Position numbers and translations under genes: made by a program
Notes under the pieces: model-generated
Database searches by the model: none
Seen by the model: only the letters and a program-made list of their open reading frames with translations
Told to the model about the DNA's origin: nothing
In this document: positions 27,624 through 36,807 of the stretch, one piece after another
Layout of the letters: every line of letters starts with the position of its first letter
Position numbering within the stretch: position 1 is the first letter of the stretch
Source of the DNA: Niabella ginsenosidivorans
GTDB lineage: Bacteria > Bacteroidota > Bacteroidia > Chitinophagales > Chitinophagaceae
Direction of reading: 5' to 3'
NCBI RefSeq assembly: GCF_001654455.1
Contig: NZ_CP015772.1
Span: 3,906,001-3,970,000 of the forward strand
DNA length: 64,000 bases

Positions 27624-28997
27624 CTAAAAATAGAGGTAACTGAACACGATATTGGGGAACAGACCTATGAGCACTACCAGTATACAAATAGCTATCAGCA
27701 CCCCTTTTTCAAAGGAAGATATTCCTGTAAAATTATCAGGCCCGTCTTTAAAATACATTGCCTGTATCACCCTGAAGTAATAATAGGCGCTTACCGCCGC
27801 CATCAGCACGCCAAAGATCACCAGCCACAGATAGCCACCCGATTGTATAACAGCCTTCAGCATATAAAATTTTGCCAGGAACCCTGCCGTCATCGGAATA
27901 CCGGCCAGGGATAACATATATATGGTAACACACAGTGCAACGAGCGGATGGTGTTTTGCAAGGCCGTTGAAGCCATCAAAAGAATAATCGGTCATCTTGC
28001 TGACCACGCCAAATACGCCTATTGTGGCAAGGCAATAAGCCAGGGAATAAATCAGCAACCCTTCATAAGAGGTCTCATTCATTGCTACCAGGGCAAACAG
28101 CATAAAGCCAGCCTGAGAAATACTGGAATAAGCCAACATACGCTTTACGCTTTGCTGGAACACAGCGGTAATGTTTCCTATAAAAAGCGTAAGGGCTGCC
28201 AATACTGCCATCCACACTTTCCATTGCAGTGTCAGTTGATTAAACGCAGTGTAGAACAGATGGATGAACCCGATAAAGATGCCCACCTTTACAATAGTTG
28301 CCATAAAGGAGGTAAATACATTGGGTGCACCGTCATAAACATCCGGCGTCCAGAAATGAAAGGGAGCTATTGAAACTTTAAAGCACATGGAGAACAGCAG
28401 CATGAGCATTCCTGCGGTAAGCAAATGCGATTTCATTAGCTGCGCCAGGTTCATTTTTTCGATATCAAAAGTGCCGGTTGCGCCATAGATCAGTGCAATG
28501 CCCATCAACATAATACCGGTAGAAAAGGAGCCCATCAGGAAATACTTTAATGCGGCCTCATTGCTCTTCAGGTCTTTCTTTGCCGATCCGGTTAAGATAT
28601 ACAATGGTATGGAAATAATTTCTATGCCTATAAAAAGGATCAGCAGGCTGGTAAAAGAAGTTACCAGGAAAATGCCGGAAAGAATAAAGAAGAGCAACGC
28701 AAAATATTCTGCATAATGATCACCTACTTTCTGCATATCCTTTGATGAGATCAAAAAGAAAACAAGCGTTGCGAAAATTGCAATGGAATTAAAAAACAGC
28801 GAATAGCTGTTAAAAGCCATAAACCCGGATGTATTAATTGAAAAGAAATGCACTCCCTTTGATTCCAGAACATTGGCTATAAGCAGAAGGATGGCTCCGG
28901 CAATCGCCAACACACGCACCGGCGCTTTTGTCTTTGACAAAAAACTGGTGAACATCATCACTACACCTAATAAACCTGATATTATTACTGCGTTCAT
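27624..28997 (-). CDS. nuoN: NADH-quinone oxidoreductase subunit N
   Basis: A 457-residue antiporter-like membrane subunit of complex I, with about 13-14 hydrophobic helices. The proton-channel core is visible: the helix with IEIISIPLYILTGSAKKDL (conserved glutamate and lysine), KVSIAPFHFWTPDVYDGAP and KRMLAYSSISQAGFMLFALV. It is the last gene of the nuo operon, 10 bases after nuoM. No clear terminator was found downstream. Confidence 0.97.
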   Translation of the reverse strand: MNAVIISGLLGVVMMFTSFLSKTKAPVRVLAIAGAILLLIANVLESKGVHFFSINTSGFMAFNSYSLFFNSIAIFATLVFFLISSKDMQKVGDHYAEYFALLFFILSGIFLVTSFTSLLILFIGIEIISIPLYILTGSAKKDLKSNEAALKYFLMGSFSTGIMLMGIALIYGATGTFDIEKMNLAQLMKSHLLTAGMLMLLFSMCFKVSIAPFHFWTPDVYDGAPNVFTSFMATIVKVGIFIGFIHLFYTAFNQLTLQWKVWMAVLAALTLFIGNITAVFQQSVKRMLAYSSISQAGFMLFALVAMNETSYEGLLIYSLAYCLATIGVFGVVSKMTDYSFDGFNGLAKHHPLVALCVTIYMLSLAGIPMTAGFLAKFYMLKAVIQSGGYLWLVIFGVLMAAVSAYYYFRVIQAMYFKDGPDNFTGISSFEKGVLIAICILVVLIGLFPNIVFSYLYF

Positions 28998-29007
28998 ATC
29001 TTTTCTC

Positions 29008-30486
29008 TTAATGCTTCTTTAATAAATAAAGCACATCTGAATGTTTTAAAATGGATTGACTGATCTGATCGAATGAATGTAACAGCGGTTGCGGGTAAAC
29101 GCCTATAATTAAAATAGCGCCCACAATAATTGCCAGAACGGCTTTTTCATGAAAGGTGATATCGGTTCCCTTTTCCGTTAATGCATTGGTGTTACCAAAA
29201 AACACCCTGCGCCCCATATTCAGCGTATATACCGCACCCAGAATGATCCCCAGGCCAGCAGTAGCCATTAAGGGAATACCGTATTGTGTAACTCCTGAGC
29301 TCAGGATACCATTGAACATCATGAACTCGCCGATAAATGCGTTGGTCAGCGGTAAAGCAATATTGGCAAAAGCAATGATTACAAAAAAGAAAGCAAGCGC
29401 CGGAGCTTTTTGTGCAATACCGCCCAAGTCAGACATTTTGGTGGTGCCAAATTTGCGTTCGATGACCGCCACGATCATCCACATTCCCAGAATATTGATC
29501 CCGTGAGAGAACATTTGTATCAGAGTGCCCTGCAGGGCGCTTTTGTCTTCTGCAAATACAGCCAGACACATCAGCCCGATGTGGGCAATAGATGAATAGG
29601 CCACCAGCCGCTTCATATCGTTTTGCCGCAGGGCTATTAATGATGCATAAACAATCCCGGTTACAGCCATGGTAGACACAGTATCTCCCCAGCTATAGGA
29701 GGCAACCGGTAATACCGGCAACAGCCATCGTAATAGCCCCATCACTCCCATTTTTACCATTAATGCGCTTAAAACCATTGTGCCGGCGATGGGCGCCTGC
29801 TGATAAGTATCCGGCTGCCAGGTATGAAAAGGAAATACAGGCATTTTTACGGCAAAGGCCACAAAGAATAACCAAAAAAGCCATCCCTGCTCTTTAGGAG
29901 CAAGCCCTGTATTATAGAATGCAGTAATATCAAATGAATTGCCCGCCGTTTTTGAAGAAATATACAAGATACCTACCAGCATTAACAGCGAACCAATGAA
30001 CGTATAAATAAAGAATTTAAAAGTGACCGCAATACGCTTTTCGCCTCCCCATTGAGAACAGATAAAATAAACAGGGATCAAGGCCAGCTCCCAGAAAAAA
30101 TAGAAAAGCAGCGCATCCATTGCAAGGAATACCCCCATCATCCCTGCCTGTGCCAGCAACATCAGTCCAAAAAAATTGTTTATCTTTTTATAGGCAGTCG
30201 TCCAGGTAGAAAGAAAAATAACAGGGTACGATAATGCTGTCAGCATACAAAGCATAATGCCCATACCATCGCCGCCAAGAGAAAAGCTGCTATTGAGCAA
30301 ACCCATCCATTGGGCTTTGAAGGTCCAGCTATCCGGGGTGCTATATACGGCTACTCCCAGTATGGCAATAATGAATGTTATAATAGCTGACAGCAATGAC
30401 CAGGTACGAACCTGCTCTTCCCTCTTTATACAAAAAGTAACCAGTCCGCTCACTAAAGGCACCAGTATCAACAACAATGCGATCAT
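29008..30486 (-). CDS. nuoM: NADH-quinone oxidoreductase subunit M
   Basis: A 492-residue antiporter-like subunit of complex I. Hallmarks are FYFFWELALIPVYFICSQWGG with the conserved glutamate, KMPVFPFHTWQPDTYQQAP, and MKRLVAYSSIAHIGLMCLAV. It is followed closely by nuoN. A spacer of 92 bases carrying TCAGT repeats separates it from nuoL upstream. Confidence 0.97.
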   Translation of the reverse strand: MIALLLILVPLVSGLVTFCIKREEQVRTWSLLSAIITFIIAILGVAVYSTPDSWTFKAQWMGLLNSSFSLGGDGMGIMLCMLTALSYPVIFLSTWTTAYKKINNFFGLMLLAQAGMMGVFLAMDALLFYFFWELALIPVYFICSQWGGEKRIAVTFKFFIYTFIGSLLMLVGILYISSKTAGNSFDITAFYNTGLAPKEQGWLFWLFFVAFAVKMPVFPFHTWQPDTYQQAPIAGTMVLSALMVKMGVMGLLRWLLPVLPVASYSWGDTVSTMAVTGIVYASLIALRQNDMKRLVAYSSIAHIGLMCLAVFAEDKSALQGTLIQMFSHGINILGMWMIVAVIERKFGTTKMSDLGGIAQKAPALAFFFVIIAFANIALPLTNAFIGEFMMFNGILSSGVTQYGIPLMATAGLGIILGAVYTLNMGRRVFFGNTNALTEKGTDITFHEKAVLAIIVGAILIIGVYPQPLLHSFDQISQSILKHSDVLYLLKKH

Positions 30487-30490
30487 ATTT

Positions 30491-30545
30491 CAGTATTCAG
30501 ATTTTCAGTATTCAGTCCCGATAACTATCGGGATCAGTGTTCAGA
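30491..30545. repeat. TCAGTATTCAG repeat with TCCCGAT palindrome between nuoL and nuoM
   Basis: CAGTATTCAGATTTTCAGTA and TTCAGT units match the vocabulary of the 12.1-kb tract. Embedded at 30516-30533 is a hairpin, TCCCGAT-AACT-ATCGGGA. The element fills most of the nuoL-nuoM spacer inside an essential-type operon, so it is evidently tolerated in transcription. Confidence 0.7.
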
Positions 30546-30578
30546 TGTAAGATCTCTTCTATTCCTATTCAATGCCTG

Positions 30579-32486
30579 TTACTTCCTTAAAAAAAACTGT
30601 ACAATAAAAATCAGTACCATTCCCAGCACCATCATGAGAATATACGCTCCGGTTTGCCCACTCTGCAACCAACGCAACTGGCGGCCACCATAGCGCACCA
30701 GTTTTCCCACTCCGTTTACAATACCGTCTATTACCTTTTTATCAAATACATTATTTAAAAAAGTACCAAAAGCATTAACAGGTTTTACAATGATCGCATC
30801 ATACAATTCATCAACATACCATTTGTTCTCCAGTATTTTTCCAAGACCTGTAGCCTCTTCCAGATCCGGTTTTCTGGAAAACCGGCTCCAGGCAAATGCC
30901 ACTACAATAATTACCAATACAGATGAGAGCCCTGCCAGCAACCATTCTGTACTGTGCGTTGCTTCATGAACAGGTAACAGGGCATAAGAATCCTTAAAAA
31001 CAGGTTGTAAGAACCCGGCCAGGGAGTGCGCCCCCTGTGCCATAAATTCCGGAATACCCACAAACCCGCCGATCACAGAGAGAATGGCAAGCAGAATGAG
31101 CGGAACCGTAATGGCAGCAGGGCTTTCATGTAAATGATGCTCCTGCTCTTTTGTTCCGCGGAATTGACCATTAAAGGTGGTTGCATACAGCCGGAACATA
31201 TAGAACGCAGTCATTAAAGCACCGGCTAAACCCAAAACATACAGAACGGGTGATTTAGCAAAGGCACCGGCCAGGATCTCATCTTTAGAAAAGAATCCTG
31301 AAAAACCGGGAATGCCTGCAATGGCAAAACATCCGATCAGGAAAGTAATATTGGTCACTTTCATATATTTTGCAAGTCCGCCCATCTTACGCATATCCTG
31401 CTCGCCCCCCATTGCATGGATCACGCTGCCGCTTCCCAGGAACAGCAATGCTTTAAAGAAGGCATGCGTCATTACATGGAAAACGGCTGCTACATAAGCA
31501 CCGCTTCCTATAGCAAGGAACATGTAGCCTAACTGGCTTACAGTTGAATAGGCCAGCACTTTTTTAATATCATTCTGCTTCAACGCAATGGAAGCAGCCA
31601 ACAACGCAGTAGCAATACCAATAACCGCAATTGCGTTTAATGTTGCAGGGGCCATGGAAAACATCAGGTTACTGCGTGCAATCATATAGATACCCGCGGT
31701 AACCATTGTAGCTGCATGGATCAAAGCGGATACCGGTGTTGGCCCTGCCATGGCATCCGGCAGCCAGGTGTACAGGGGGATCTGTGCACTTTTACCGGTG
31801 GCACCAACAAACAGCAGCAGGGTAATGGCCGTGATTTCCTTAGTTGAGAATTTTGCCAGTGAAGCATTGGTAAAAACCTCGCTGAATGTGGTAGTGCCCA
31901 GCCTGTTGATCAGCATGAATAAGGCCACCAGGAAAGCAAGGTCGCCAATACGGTTCATAATAAAAGCCTTGTTTGCTGCCCGGGCATATTCATCCCTTTT
32001 AAACCAAAAGCCGATCAGCAGGTAAGAACAAAGACCAACCCCTTCCCAGCCGATAAACATGATGACAAAATTAGCTCCCATTACCAGCAGCAGCATGGAA
32101 AATACAAACAGGTTCAGGTAAGCGAAGTACCTTCCAAAATGTTCCGGTTTTTCATCATGCATATAAGAGGTGGAATACACATGTATCAGAAACCCAACAC
32201 CTGTAATGATCAGCAGCCATATGACAGATAGCTGGTCGATCTGGAACGCAAAGGGTATTTTTAAATTACCTACATTAATAAAAGGAAAATATTCAGCGGT
32301 ATGTGTATTGCCGGCGCGTACCTGAAAAAAAGCCCAAAGGCTTATGGCAAACGAAACCAGGATTACACCGCTTCCAATAACCCCTGTAGCGCCTTTGGAC
32401 AGGCTTTTTCTTCCCAGCCCGTTTATTAAACAGCCTATTAATGGTAACAACGGAATTAAATAAACGATATCTAACACATTCTTCAT
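30579..32486 (-). CDS. nuoL: NADH-quinone oxidoreductase subunit L
   Basis: A 635-residue antiporter-like subunit at the distal end of the complex I membrane arm. Motifs include IMFIGWEGVGLCSYLLIGFW with the conserved glutamate, AQIPLYTWLPDAMAGPTPVSALIHAATMV, and KKVLAYSTVSQLGYMFLAIG. The C-terminal part holds the expected amphipathic region and final membrane helix (YILMMVLGMVLIFIVQFFL). The length is typical. It lies 17 bases after nuoK. Confidence 0.97.
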   Translation of the reverse strand: MKNVLDIVYLIPLLPLIGCLINGLGRKSLSKGATGVIGSGVILVSFAISLWAFFQVRAGNTHTAEYFPFINVGNLKIPFAFQIDQLSVIWLLIITGVGFLIHVYSTSYMHDEKPEHFGRYFAYLNLFVFSMLLLVMGANFVIMFIGWEGVGLCSYLLIGFWFKRDEYARAANKAFIMNRIGDLAFLVALFMLINRLGTTTFSEVFTNASLAKFSTKEITAITLLLFVGATGKSAQIPLYTWLPDAMAGPTPVSALIHAATMVTAGIYMIARSNLMFSMAPATLNAIAVIGIATALLAASIALKQNDIKKVLAYSTVSQLGYMFLAIGSGAYVAAVFHVMTHAFFKALLFLGSGSVIHAMGGEQDMRKMGGLAKYMKVTNITFLIGCFAIAGIPGFSGFFSKDEILAGAFAKSPVLYVLGLAGALMTAFYMFRLYATTFNGQFRGTKEQEHHLHESPAAITVPLILLAILSVIGGFVGIPEFMAQGAHSLAGFLQPVFKDSYALLPVHEATHSTEWLLAGLSSVLVIIVVAFAWSRFSRKPDLEEATGLGKILENKWYVDELYDAIIVKPVNAFGTFLNNVFDKKVIDGIVNGVGKLVRYGGRQLRWLQSGQTGAYILMMVLGMVLIFIVQFFLRK

Positions 32487-32503
32487 AATAAAACGGGATC
32501 CTG

Positions 32504-32830
32504 TTAATGTTTCAACCTGTTTAAGAAATTAATATTTATCGAGTGCACATTTCGGTACATCATTACAATAATAGCCAGCCCCACGCTTACCTCTGCGGCG
32601 GCTACCACCATAATAAAGAATACAAACAGCTGACCATCTGTTCCTGTAACAGCCGCAGCTCCTTTGGCTATATGGTGCATTTTTGAAAAAGCAACGAGTA
32701 ACAGGTTTACAGCATTCAGCATCAGCTCAATGCACATAAAAACAATAATGGCGTTCCTGCGCGTTAAAACCCCCACCACACCAATTGCAAACAAACAAAG
32801 TGCAAGGGTTATGTAATAATTTACTGGCAT
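32504..32830 (-). CDS. nuoK: NADH-quinone oxidoreductase subunit K
   Basis: A 108-residue subunit with three membrane helices. The family motif is [21 protein letters not shown], with its conserved buried glutamate, and a second lies in the helix [17 protein letters not shown]. The length is the usual 100-110. A 45-base spacer with TCAG repeats separates it from nuoJ. Confidence 0.96.
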   Translation of the reverse strand: MPVNYYITLALCLFAIGVVGVLTRRNAIIVFMCIELMLNAVNLLLVAFSKMHHIAKGAAAVTGTDGQLFVFFIMVVAAAEVSVGLAIIVMMYRNVHSININFLNRLKH

Positions 32831-32860
32831 TTCAGTTTTCAGTTTTCAGCTATCAGTATT
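32831..32860. repeat. short TTTTCAG repeat between nuoJ and nuoK
   Basis: TTCAGTTTTCAGTTTTCAGC followed by TATCAGTATT occupies the nuoJ-nuoK spacer. It is a miniature version of the tract at 12.1 kb and of the nuoL-nuoM spacer. Confidence 0.6.
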
Positions 32861-32875
32861 AATATTTATTATTCC

Positions 32876-33376
32876 TTATTCTTTTTTCCCAATAACTACT
32901 GCTCCCACCATGGCACTTAAAAATAAAATGCTGGCGATCTCAAACGGGATAACGAAAGTAGTAAACAGCTCATGCCCGAGGTTCTTTACCAACCCGATAT
33001 TACCGGTACCCATTTCTACAAGGTTCTTTTTTACTTCCGTATTTCTCAAAGCAGCTACCAGCACCAGGAACAGGCACCCTCCTGCAATGGCGCCTACGAT
33101 CTGCATCCATTTATTTTTTAACGTTTCTGTTGCTTTGCTTAAATTCATTAACATGATCACAAAAAGAAAGAGCACCATAATGGCACCCGCATAAACAATA
33201 ATGTTTACAATAGCCAGAAACTGTGCATTCATTAAAATATAATGACCGGAAATGGCAAAGAAAGTTATGATCAGCCCCAGGACACTATACACGGGGTTCT
33301 TGCTGGTAATGACCATCAGTGCGCTGCCGATTGCGATCACTGTAAGTATCCAAAATAAAAGCTGTGTTATATTCAT
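32876..33376 (-). CDS. nuoJ: NADH-quinone oxidoreductase subunit J
   Basis: A 166-residue membrane subunit with about five helices. LIITFFAISGHYILMNAQFLAIVNIIVYAGAIMVLFLFVIMLM is the conserved core of NuoJ (positions about 35-78), containing the pi-bulge helix region. It lies between nuoI and nuoK as usual. Confidence 0.95.
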   Translation of the reverse strand: MNITQLLFWILTVIAIGSALMVITSKNPVYSVLGLIITFFAISGHYILMNAQFLAIVNIIVYAGAIMVLFLFVIMLMNLSKATETLKNKWMQIVGAIAGGCLFLVLVAALRNTEVKKNLVEMGTGNIGLVKNLGHELFTTFVIPFEIASILFLSAMVGAVVIGKKE

Positions 33377-33397
33377 TTTGATCTTTAATTAGAGCTT

Positions 33398-33955
33398 CTA
33401 AACTTCTTCCTTTTCTCTTTTAATGGTTCCCAGTGCCTTTTTATAGCCTTCAGGATCTGTAACGGGGTTGGGGATCAACAGATCCTCTTTTTTATAAATA
33501 AACCCTTTGCGGGTGTAATTAGACGGGGTAAAGGTTTGAGAAAGATAAATGGCATCTTTGGGGCAGGCTTCTTCGCAATAACCGCAAAAGATGCAGCGCA
33601 GCATATTGATCTCATAACGGGCTGCATATTTTTCTTCGCGGTACAGGTTTTCTTCTCCCTCCTGCCTTTCTGCTGCTTCCATTGTAATGGCTTCTGCCGG
33701 GCACGCAACGGCGCAAAGGCCGCAGGCAGTGCATCGTTCACGCCCTTCTTCATCCCGGTTCAGGATATGAAGCCCGCGAAACACTTTACTGAAGGGCCTC
33801 TGTTCTTCGGGGTACTGGATGGTCACTTTCTTTTTAAAAAAGTGCTTCAGCGTAATCGCCATCCCTTTAAAAATATTCACCAGGTAGCTGCGCTCCACCC
33901 AGTTCATCGGTCTTCGATCAACGGGTTTGCTTCTGTTTGTTAATTGTACGCCCAT
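33398..33955 (-). CDS. nuoI: NADH-quinone oxidoreductase subunit I
   Basis: A 185-residue peripheral subunit carrying two [4Fe-4S] clusters. The two ferredoxin motifs are CTACGLCAVACPAEA and CIFCGYCEEACPKDA, with all eight cysteines present. They pass electrons on towards NuoB. It lies 21 bases upstream of nuoJ. Confidence 0.97.
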   Translation of the reverse strand: MGVQLTNRSKPVDRRPMNWVERSYLVNIFKGMAITLKHFFKKKVTIQYPEEQRPFSKVFRGLHILNRDEEGRERCTACGLCAVACPAEAITMEAAERQEGEENLYREEKYAARYEINMLRCIFCGYCEEACPKDAIYLSQTFTPSNYTRKGFIYKKEDLLIPNPVTDPEGYKKALGTIKREKEEV

Positions 33956-34033
33956 ACCTTTATTAATTGTTTAACTTCTTTTAATTTCTTGTTTCCGAAC
34001 TCAATTCACTATTGTCGATCTATCTCACACTGC

Positions 34034-35116
34034 TTACTTCTTCAGCCATAATACCACCAATGCTGTAATGATCATATTCAGCAATGCCAGCGGTATCAGG
34101 CGTTTCCAGCCCAGATGCATTAGCTGGTCAAAACGGAAGCGCGGAATGGTCCAGCGGATCCACATGAACACAAATACAAAAATCAGCGCTTTCAGAAATA
34201 AACAGAGGAACGTCAGCACAGCCACCCAATTCCCGCCTATCTGCATGGCCAGCTTTGCCTCATTTACAAACGGGATATCATAACCTCCAAAATAAAGCGT
34301 GGACATAATAACACCGCTTATAAACATATTGATATATTCGGCAAACAGGTAAAATCCAAGTTTCATACTGGAATACTCCTGATGATAGCCAAAATTCAGT
34401 TCGTTTTCTGCTTCAGCAAGGTCAAACGGAGTACGGTTGCACTCAGCTAGCGCACAGATAAAAAAGATCAGGAATCCCAGTATCTGCCAGCCGCCGCCAA
34501 AGATATTCCAACTGGCCAGGTCACCTAATGCACCGCCCCGCTGCGCATCAACAATAGCGCTCATTTGCAGGGAACCGGTAAGCATCAGTATTGCAATCAG
34601 GGACATCCCCATTGCCAGCTCGTAAGAGACCATTTGCGAAGCGCCGCGAATGGCTGCCAGTAAGGAGAACTTATTATTAGAGGCCCATCCGCCCAACATG
34701 ATGCCATATACTCCCAGGCTTACCACACCAAAAACGTAAAGGATGCCAATATTTACATCGGCTACCTGAAGCGGCACCATACGCTCACCGATCTTTACAG
34801 CTGTTCCCCAGGGAATAACCGCGCTGGTAAGCAACGCCGTAATCATGGCCAGCATCGGTCCCAGTATGAATAAAAACCGGGAAGAGGCCAAGGGAATGAT
34901 TTCCTCCTTAAAAAAGAGCTTGCCGCCGTCTGCAAGTGGCTGCAAAAGCCCAAAAGGGCCTGCCCTGTTAGGACCGATACGATCCTGGATAAAAGCCGCC
35001 ACCTTTCTTTCGCCATATGTAGCATACATGGCTACCACCATTGACAGCGTAATAATAAGCGCGATCAGCACCAATTTCTCAATAATAAAAAACCAATCAA
35101 TAGCCAGTAGATACAT
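34034..35116 (-). CDS. nuoH: NADH-quinone oxidoreductase subunit H
   Basis: A 360-residue membrane subunit forming part of the quinone-binding site. Diagnostic motifs are YGERKVAAFIQDRIGPNRAGP near residue 35, GGWASNNKFSLLAAIRGASQMVSYE, and AECNRTPFDLAEAENELNFG with the EYS region that follows. Eight or so membrane helices are visible. The nuoI gene follows after 78 bases of AT-rich spacer. Confidence 0.97.
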   Translation of the reverse strand: MYLLAIDWFFIIEKLVLIALIITLSMVVAMYATYGERKVAAFIQDRIGPNRAGPFGLLQPLADGGKLFFKEEIIPLASSRFLFILGPMLAMITALLTSAVIPWGTAVKIGERMVPLQVADVNIGILYVFGVVSLGVYGIMLGGWASNNKFSLLAAIRGASQMVSYELAMGMSLIAILMLTGSLQMSAIVDAQRGGALGDLASWNIFGGGWQILGFLIFFICALAECNRTPFDLAEAENELNFGYHQEYSSMKLGFYLFAEYINMFISGVIMSTLYFGGYDIPFVNEAKLAMQIGGNWVAVLTFLCLFLKALIFVFVFMWIRWTIPRFRFDQLMHLGWKRLIPLALLNMIITALVVLWLKK

Positions 35117-35133
35117 ATTTAAAAAATAGCTTG

Positions 35134-36276
35134 TTAATCTTTTCGTTCTTCAATTAATTTCTTCTTATTGAACACATCGCCGGTAGCGGGGCCAGGAATT
35201 TTGCTCAGATCAATATCCGGGTCATTCACATCGCTTACGCTGTGAATATCCATTAATAATTTTGGTGCATGCCCCATTACTTCACCGATCGTTTCCTTGG
35301 GCATATCCAGCACTTCATAGTGATTGGCGCCAATTACAGAGCCGCGTGCTACTTTTGTTGGCCCTTCAATTACCCAATCTTTCACATCTTTCTTTTCAAA
35401 ACGGCATTCATTGCAAATCCAGCCGGTTTTACCATCTTCAGCGGGTAAAATCTCACCCCATTGATCTTTACGTGCCGTTACCCGCAATACTTCGTGACCA
35501 CGTGCCCACAACGTTACCTTTCCGCAGCAGGTTGGGCAATCACGATGCGCATCTACAGGTTTTGTAAACCATACCCTGTTCTTGAACCGGAATGTTTTAT
35601 CCGTTAACGCGCCCACAGGGCATACATCAATGACATTACCGATAAATTCATTATCCAGTGATTTTTCGATATAGGTGGCGATCTCCGCATGGTCTCCGCG
35701 ATCCAGCACTCCATGCTGGCGTTTGCTGGTTAACTGGTCTGCCGTAAACACGCAACGGTAACAAAGAATACAGCGCGTCATGTGCAGCTGAATGTATTTG
35801 CCCAGGTTGTGCTTTTTAAACGTACGTCTTTTAAATTCATACCGGGTGCCGCTTTTACCATTCTCATAGCTCAGATCCTGCAATTTGCATTCACCGGCCT
35901 GGTCACAAATAGGGCAATCCAGCGGGTGGTTGATGAGGAGGAATTCCACAACGCTGTTACGGGCAGCAATAACCCTTTCACTGGTAATATTCTTTACCTC
36001 CATGCCATCCATAACAGTAGTACGGCAACTGGCTACCAGCTTTGGCATAGGGCGCGGATCCTTTTCTGATCCCTTGCTTACCTCTACCAGGCAGGTACGG
36101 CATTTACCGCCACTGCCCTGCAGCGGGGTATAGTAGCACATGGCCGGGGGCGCCACTTCACCACCAATAAATCTTGCTGCCTGCAAAATGGTGGTGCCAG
36201 GGGGCACTTCTATTGTAATATTATCAATAGTTACCTTAAAGTTTGCAGGTGGTTGTTGTTTTACTTCGTCCGCCAT
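35134..36276 (-). CDS. nuoG: NuoG-like 2Fe-2S/4Fe-4S subunit, short form
   Basis: A roughly 380-residue subunit in the NuoG position. The [2Fe-2S] ferredoxin domain (MCYYTPLQGSGGKCRTCLVEV), the His/Cys cluster motif (DCPICDQAGECKLQDLS) and the next cysteine set (RCILCYRCVFTADQ ... DVCPVGALTDKTF) are present. The large molybdopterin-like domain of long NuoG proteins (about 900 residues) is missing; short forms are, as far as I know, common in Bacteroidota. I chose the ATG at 36276 (MADEVKQ) over a TTG nine codons upstream. A frameshifted foreign gene separates it from nuoF. Confidence 0.92.
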   Translation of the reverse strand: MADEVKQQPPANFKVTIDNITIEVPPGTTILQAARFIGGEVAPPAMCYYTPLQGSGGKCRTCLVEVSKGSEKDPRPMPKLVASCRTTVMDGMEVKNITSERVIAARNSVVEFLLINHPLDCPICDQAGECKLQDLSYENGKSGTRYEFKRRTFKKHNLGKYIQLHMTRCILCYRCVFTADQLTSKRQHGVLDRGDHAEIATYIEKSLDNEFIGNVIDVCPVGALTDKTFRFKNRVWFTKPVDAHRDCPTCCGKVTLWARGHEVLRVTARKDQWGEILPAEDGKTGWICNECRFEKKDVKDWVIEGPTKVARGSVIGANHYEVLDMPKETIGEVMGHAPKLLMDIHSVSDVNDPDIDLSKIPGPATGDVFNKKKLIEERKD

Positions 36277-36319
36277 ATTTATTTCTCGCAGCGACCACAG
36301 CAAAGCAGCGGCGCGGCTT

Positions 36320-36699
36320 TTATAGTTTATTCACAATTCTTTTTATCCCATCTTTTAACAGGCTTACATTAAAATTGACTAAAATACCAGGTTTCAGATT
36401 GGTCAATTTCAGATAAGTAAGTACCTGTTTATAATGCACATCTGCAACAGCCTCTATACTTTTTAATTCGAACAACACTTTTTCATAAACAATAAGGTCT
36501 GCTCTAAACCCTACTTGCATTCTGAGTCCTTCATGAATAACAGGAATTCCATGTTGTCTTTTAAATGGAATACCGGCCTTTGTCAATTCATAACACAATA
36601 TCTCTTCATATACGCTCTCAAATAATCCGGGCCGTATTGCCTGTGCATTTTAAAACAAAGATCTAAAACTCCGGTGGCTATATCATTTTCGGTTAACAT
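36320..36699 (-). pseudogene. GxxExxY-family protein, frameshifted (PD-(D/E)XK nuclease-like fold)
   Basis: Reading from the ATG at 36699 gives MLTENDIATGVLDLCFKMHR then QYGP; the frame then runs to an early stop. One frame over, the family continues perfectly with GLFESVYEEILCYELTKAG, then FRADLIVYEKVLFELKS and a normal C-terminus. The break is one missing base in the C/G run at about 36626-36631, directly at the motif that names the family (G-L-F-E-S-V-Y). Restored, the protein would be about 126 residues, the usual length. The D...ELK residues fit a PD-(D/E)XK nuclease-like fold; the family's function is not established as far as I know. It lies inside the nuo operon. A sequencing error is possible. 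Confidence 0.82.
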
Positions 36700-36807
36700 C
36701 TACTGGTTGATCCACAACTGCAATAAAAGAGATACATTTATTAAACCCTTTATTCAATCTTTTCTTTACCGCGATCGCTATTCCATTGCGTCGTTGCGAG
36801 AAATGCA

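Noticed and set aside
35134-36276. NuoG truncation as a defect
   Set aside because: The short form keeps all expected iron-sulphur ligands and, as far as I know, short NuoG is normal in Bacteroidota; no remnant of the missing domain is seen downstream.
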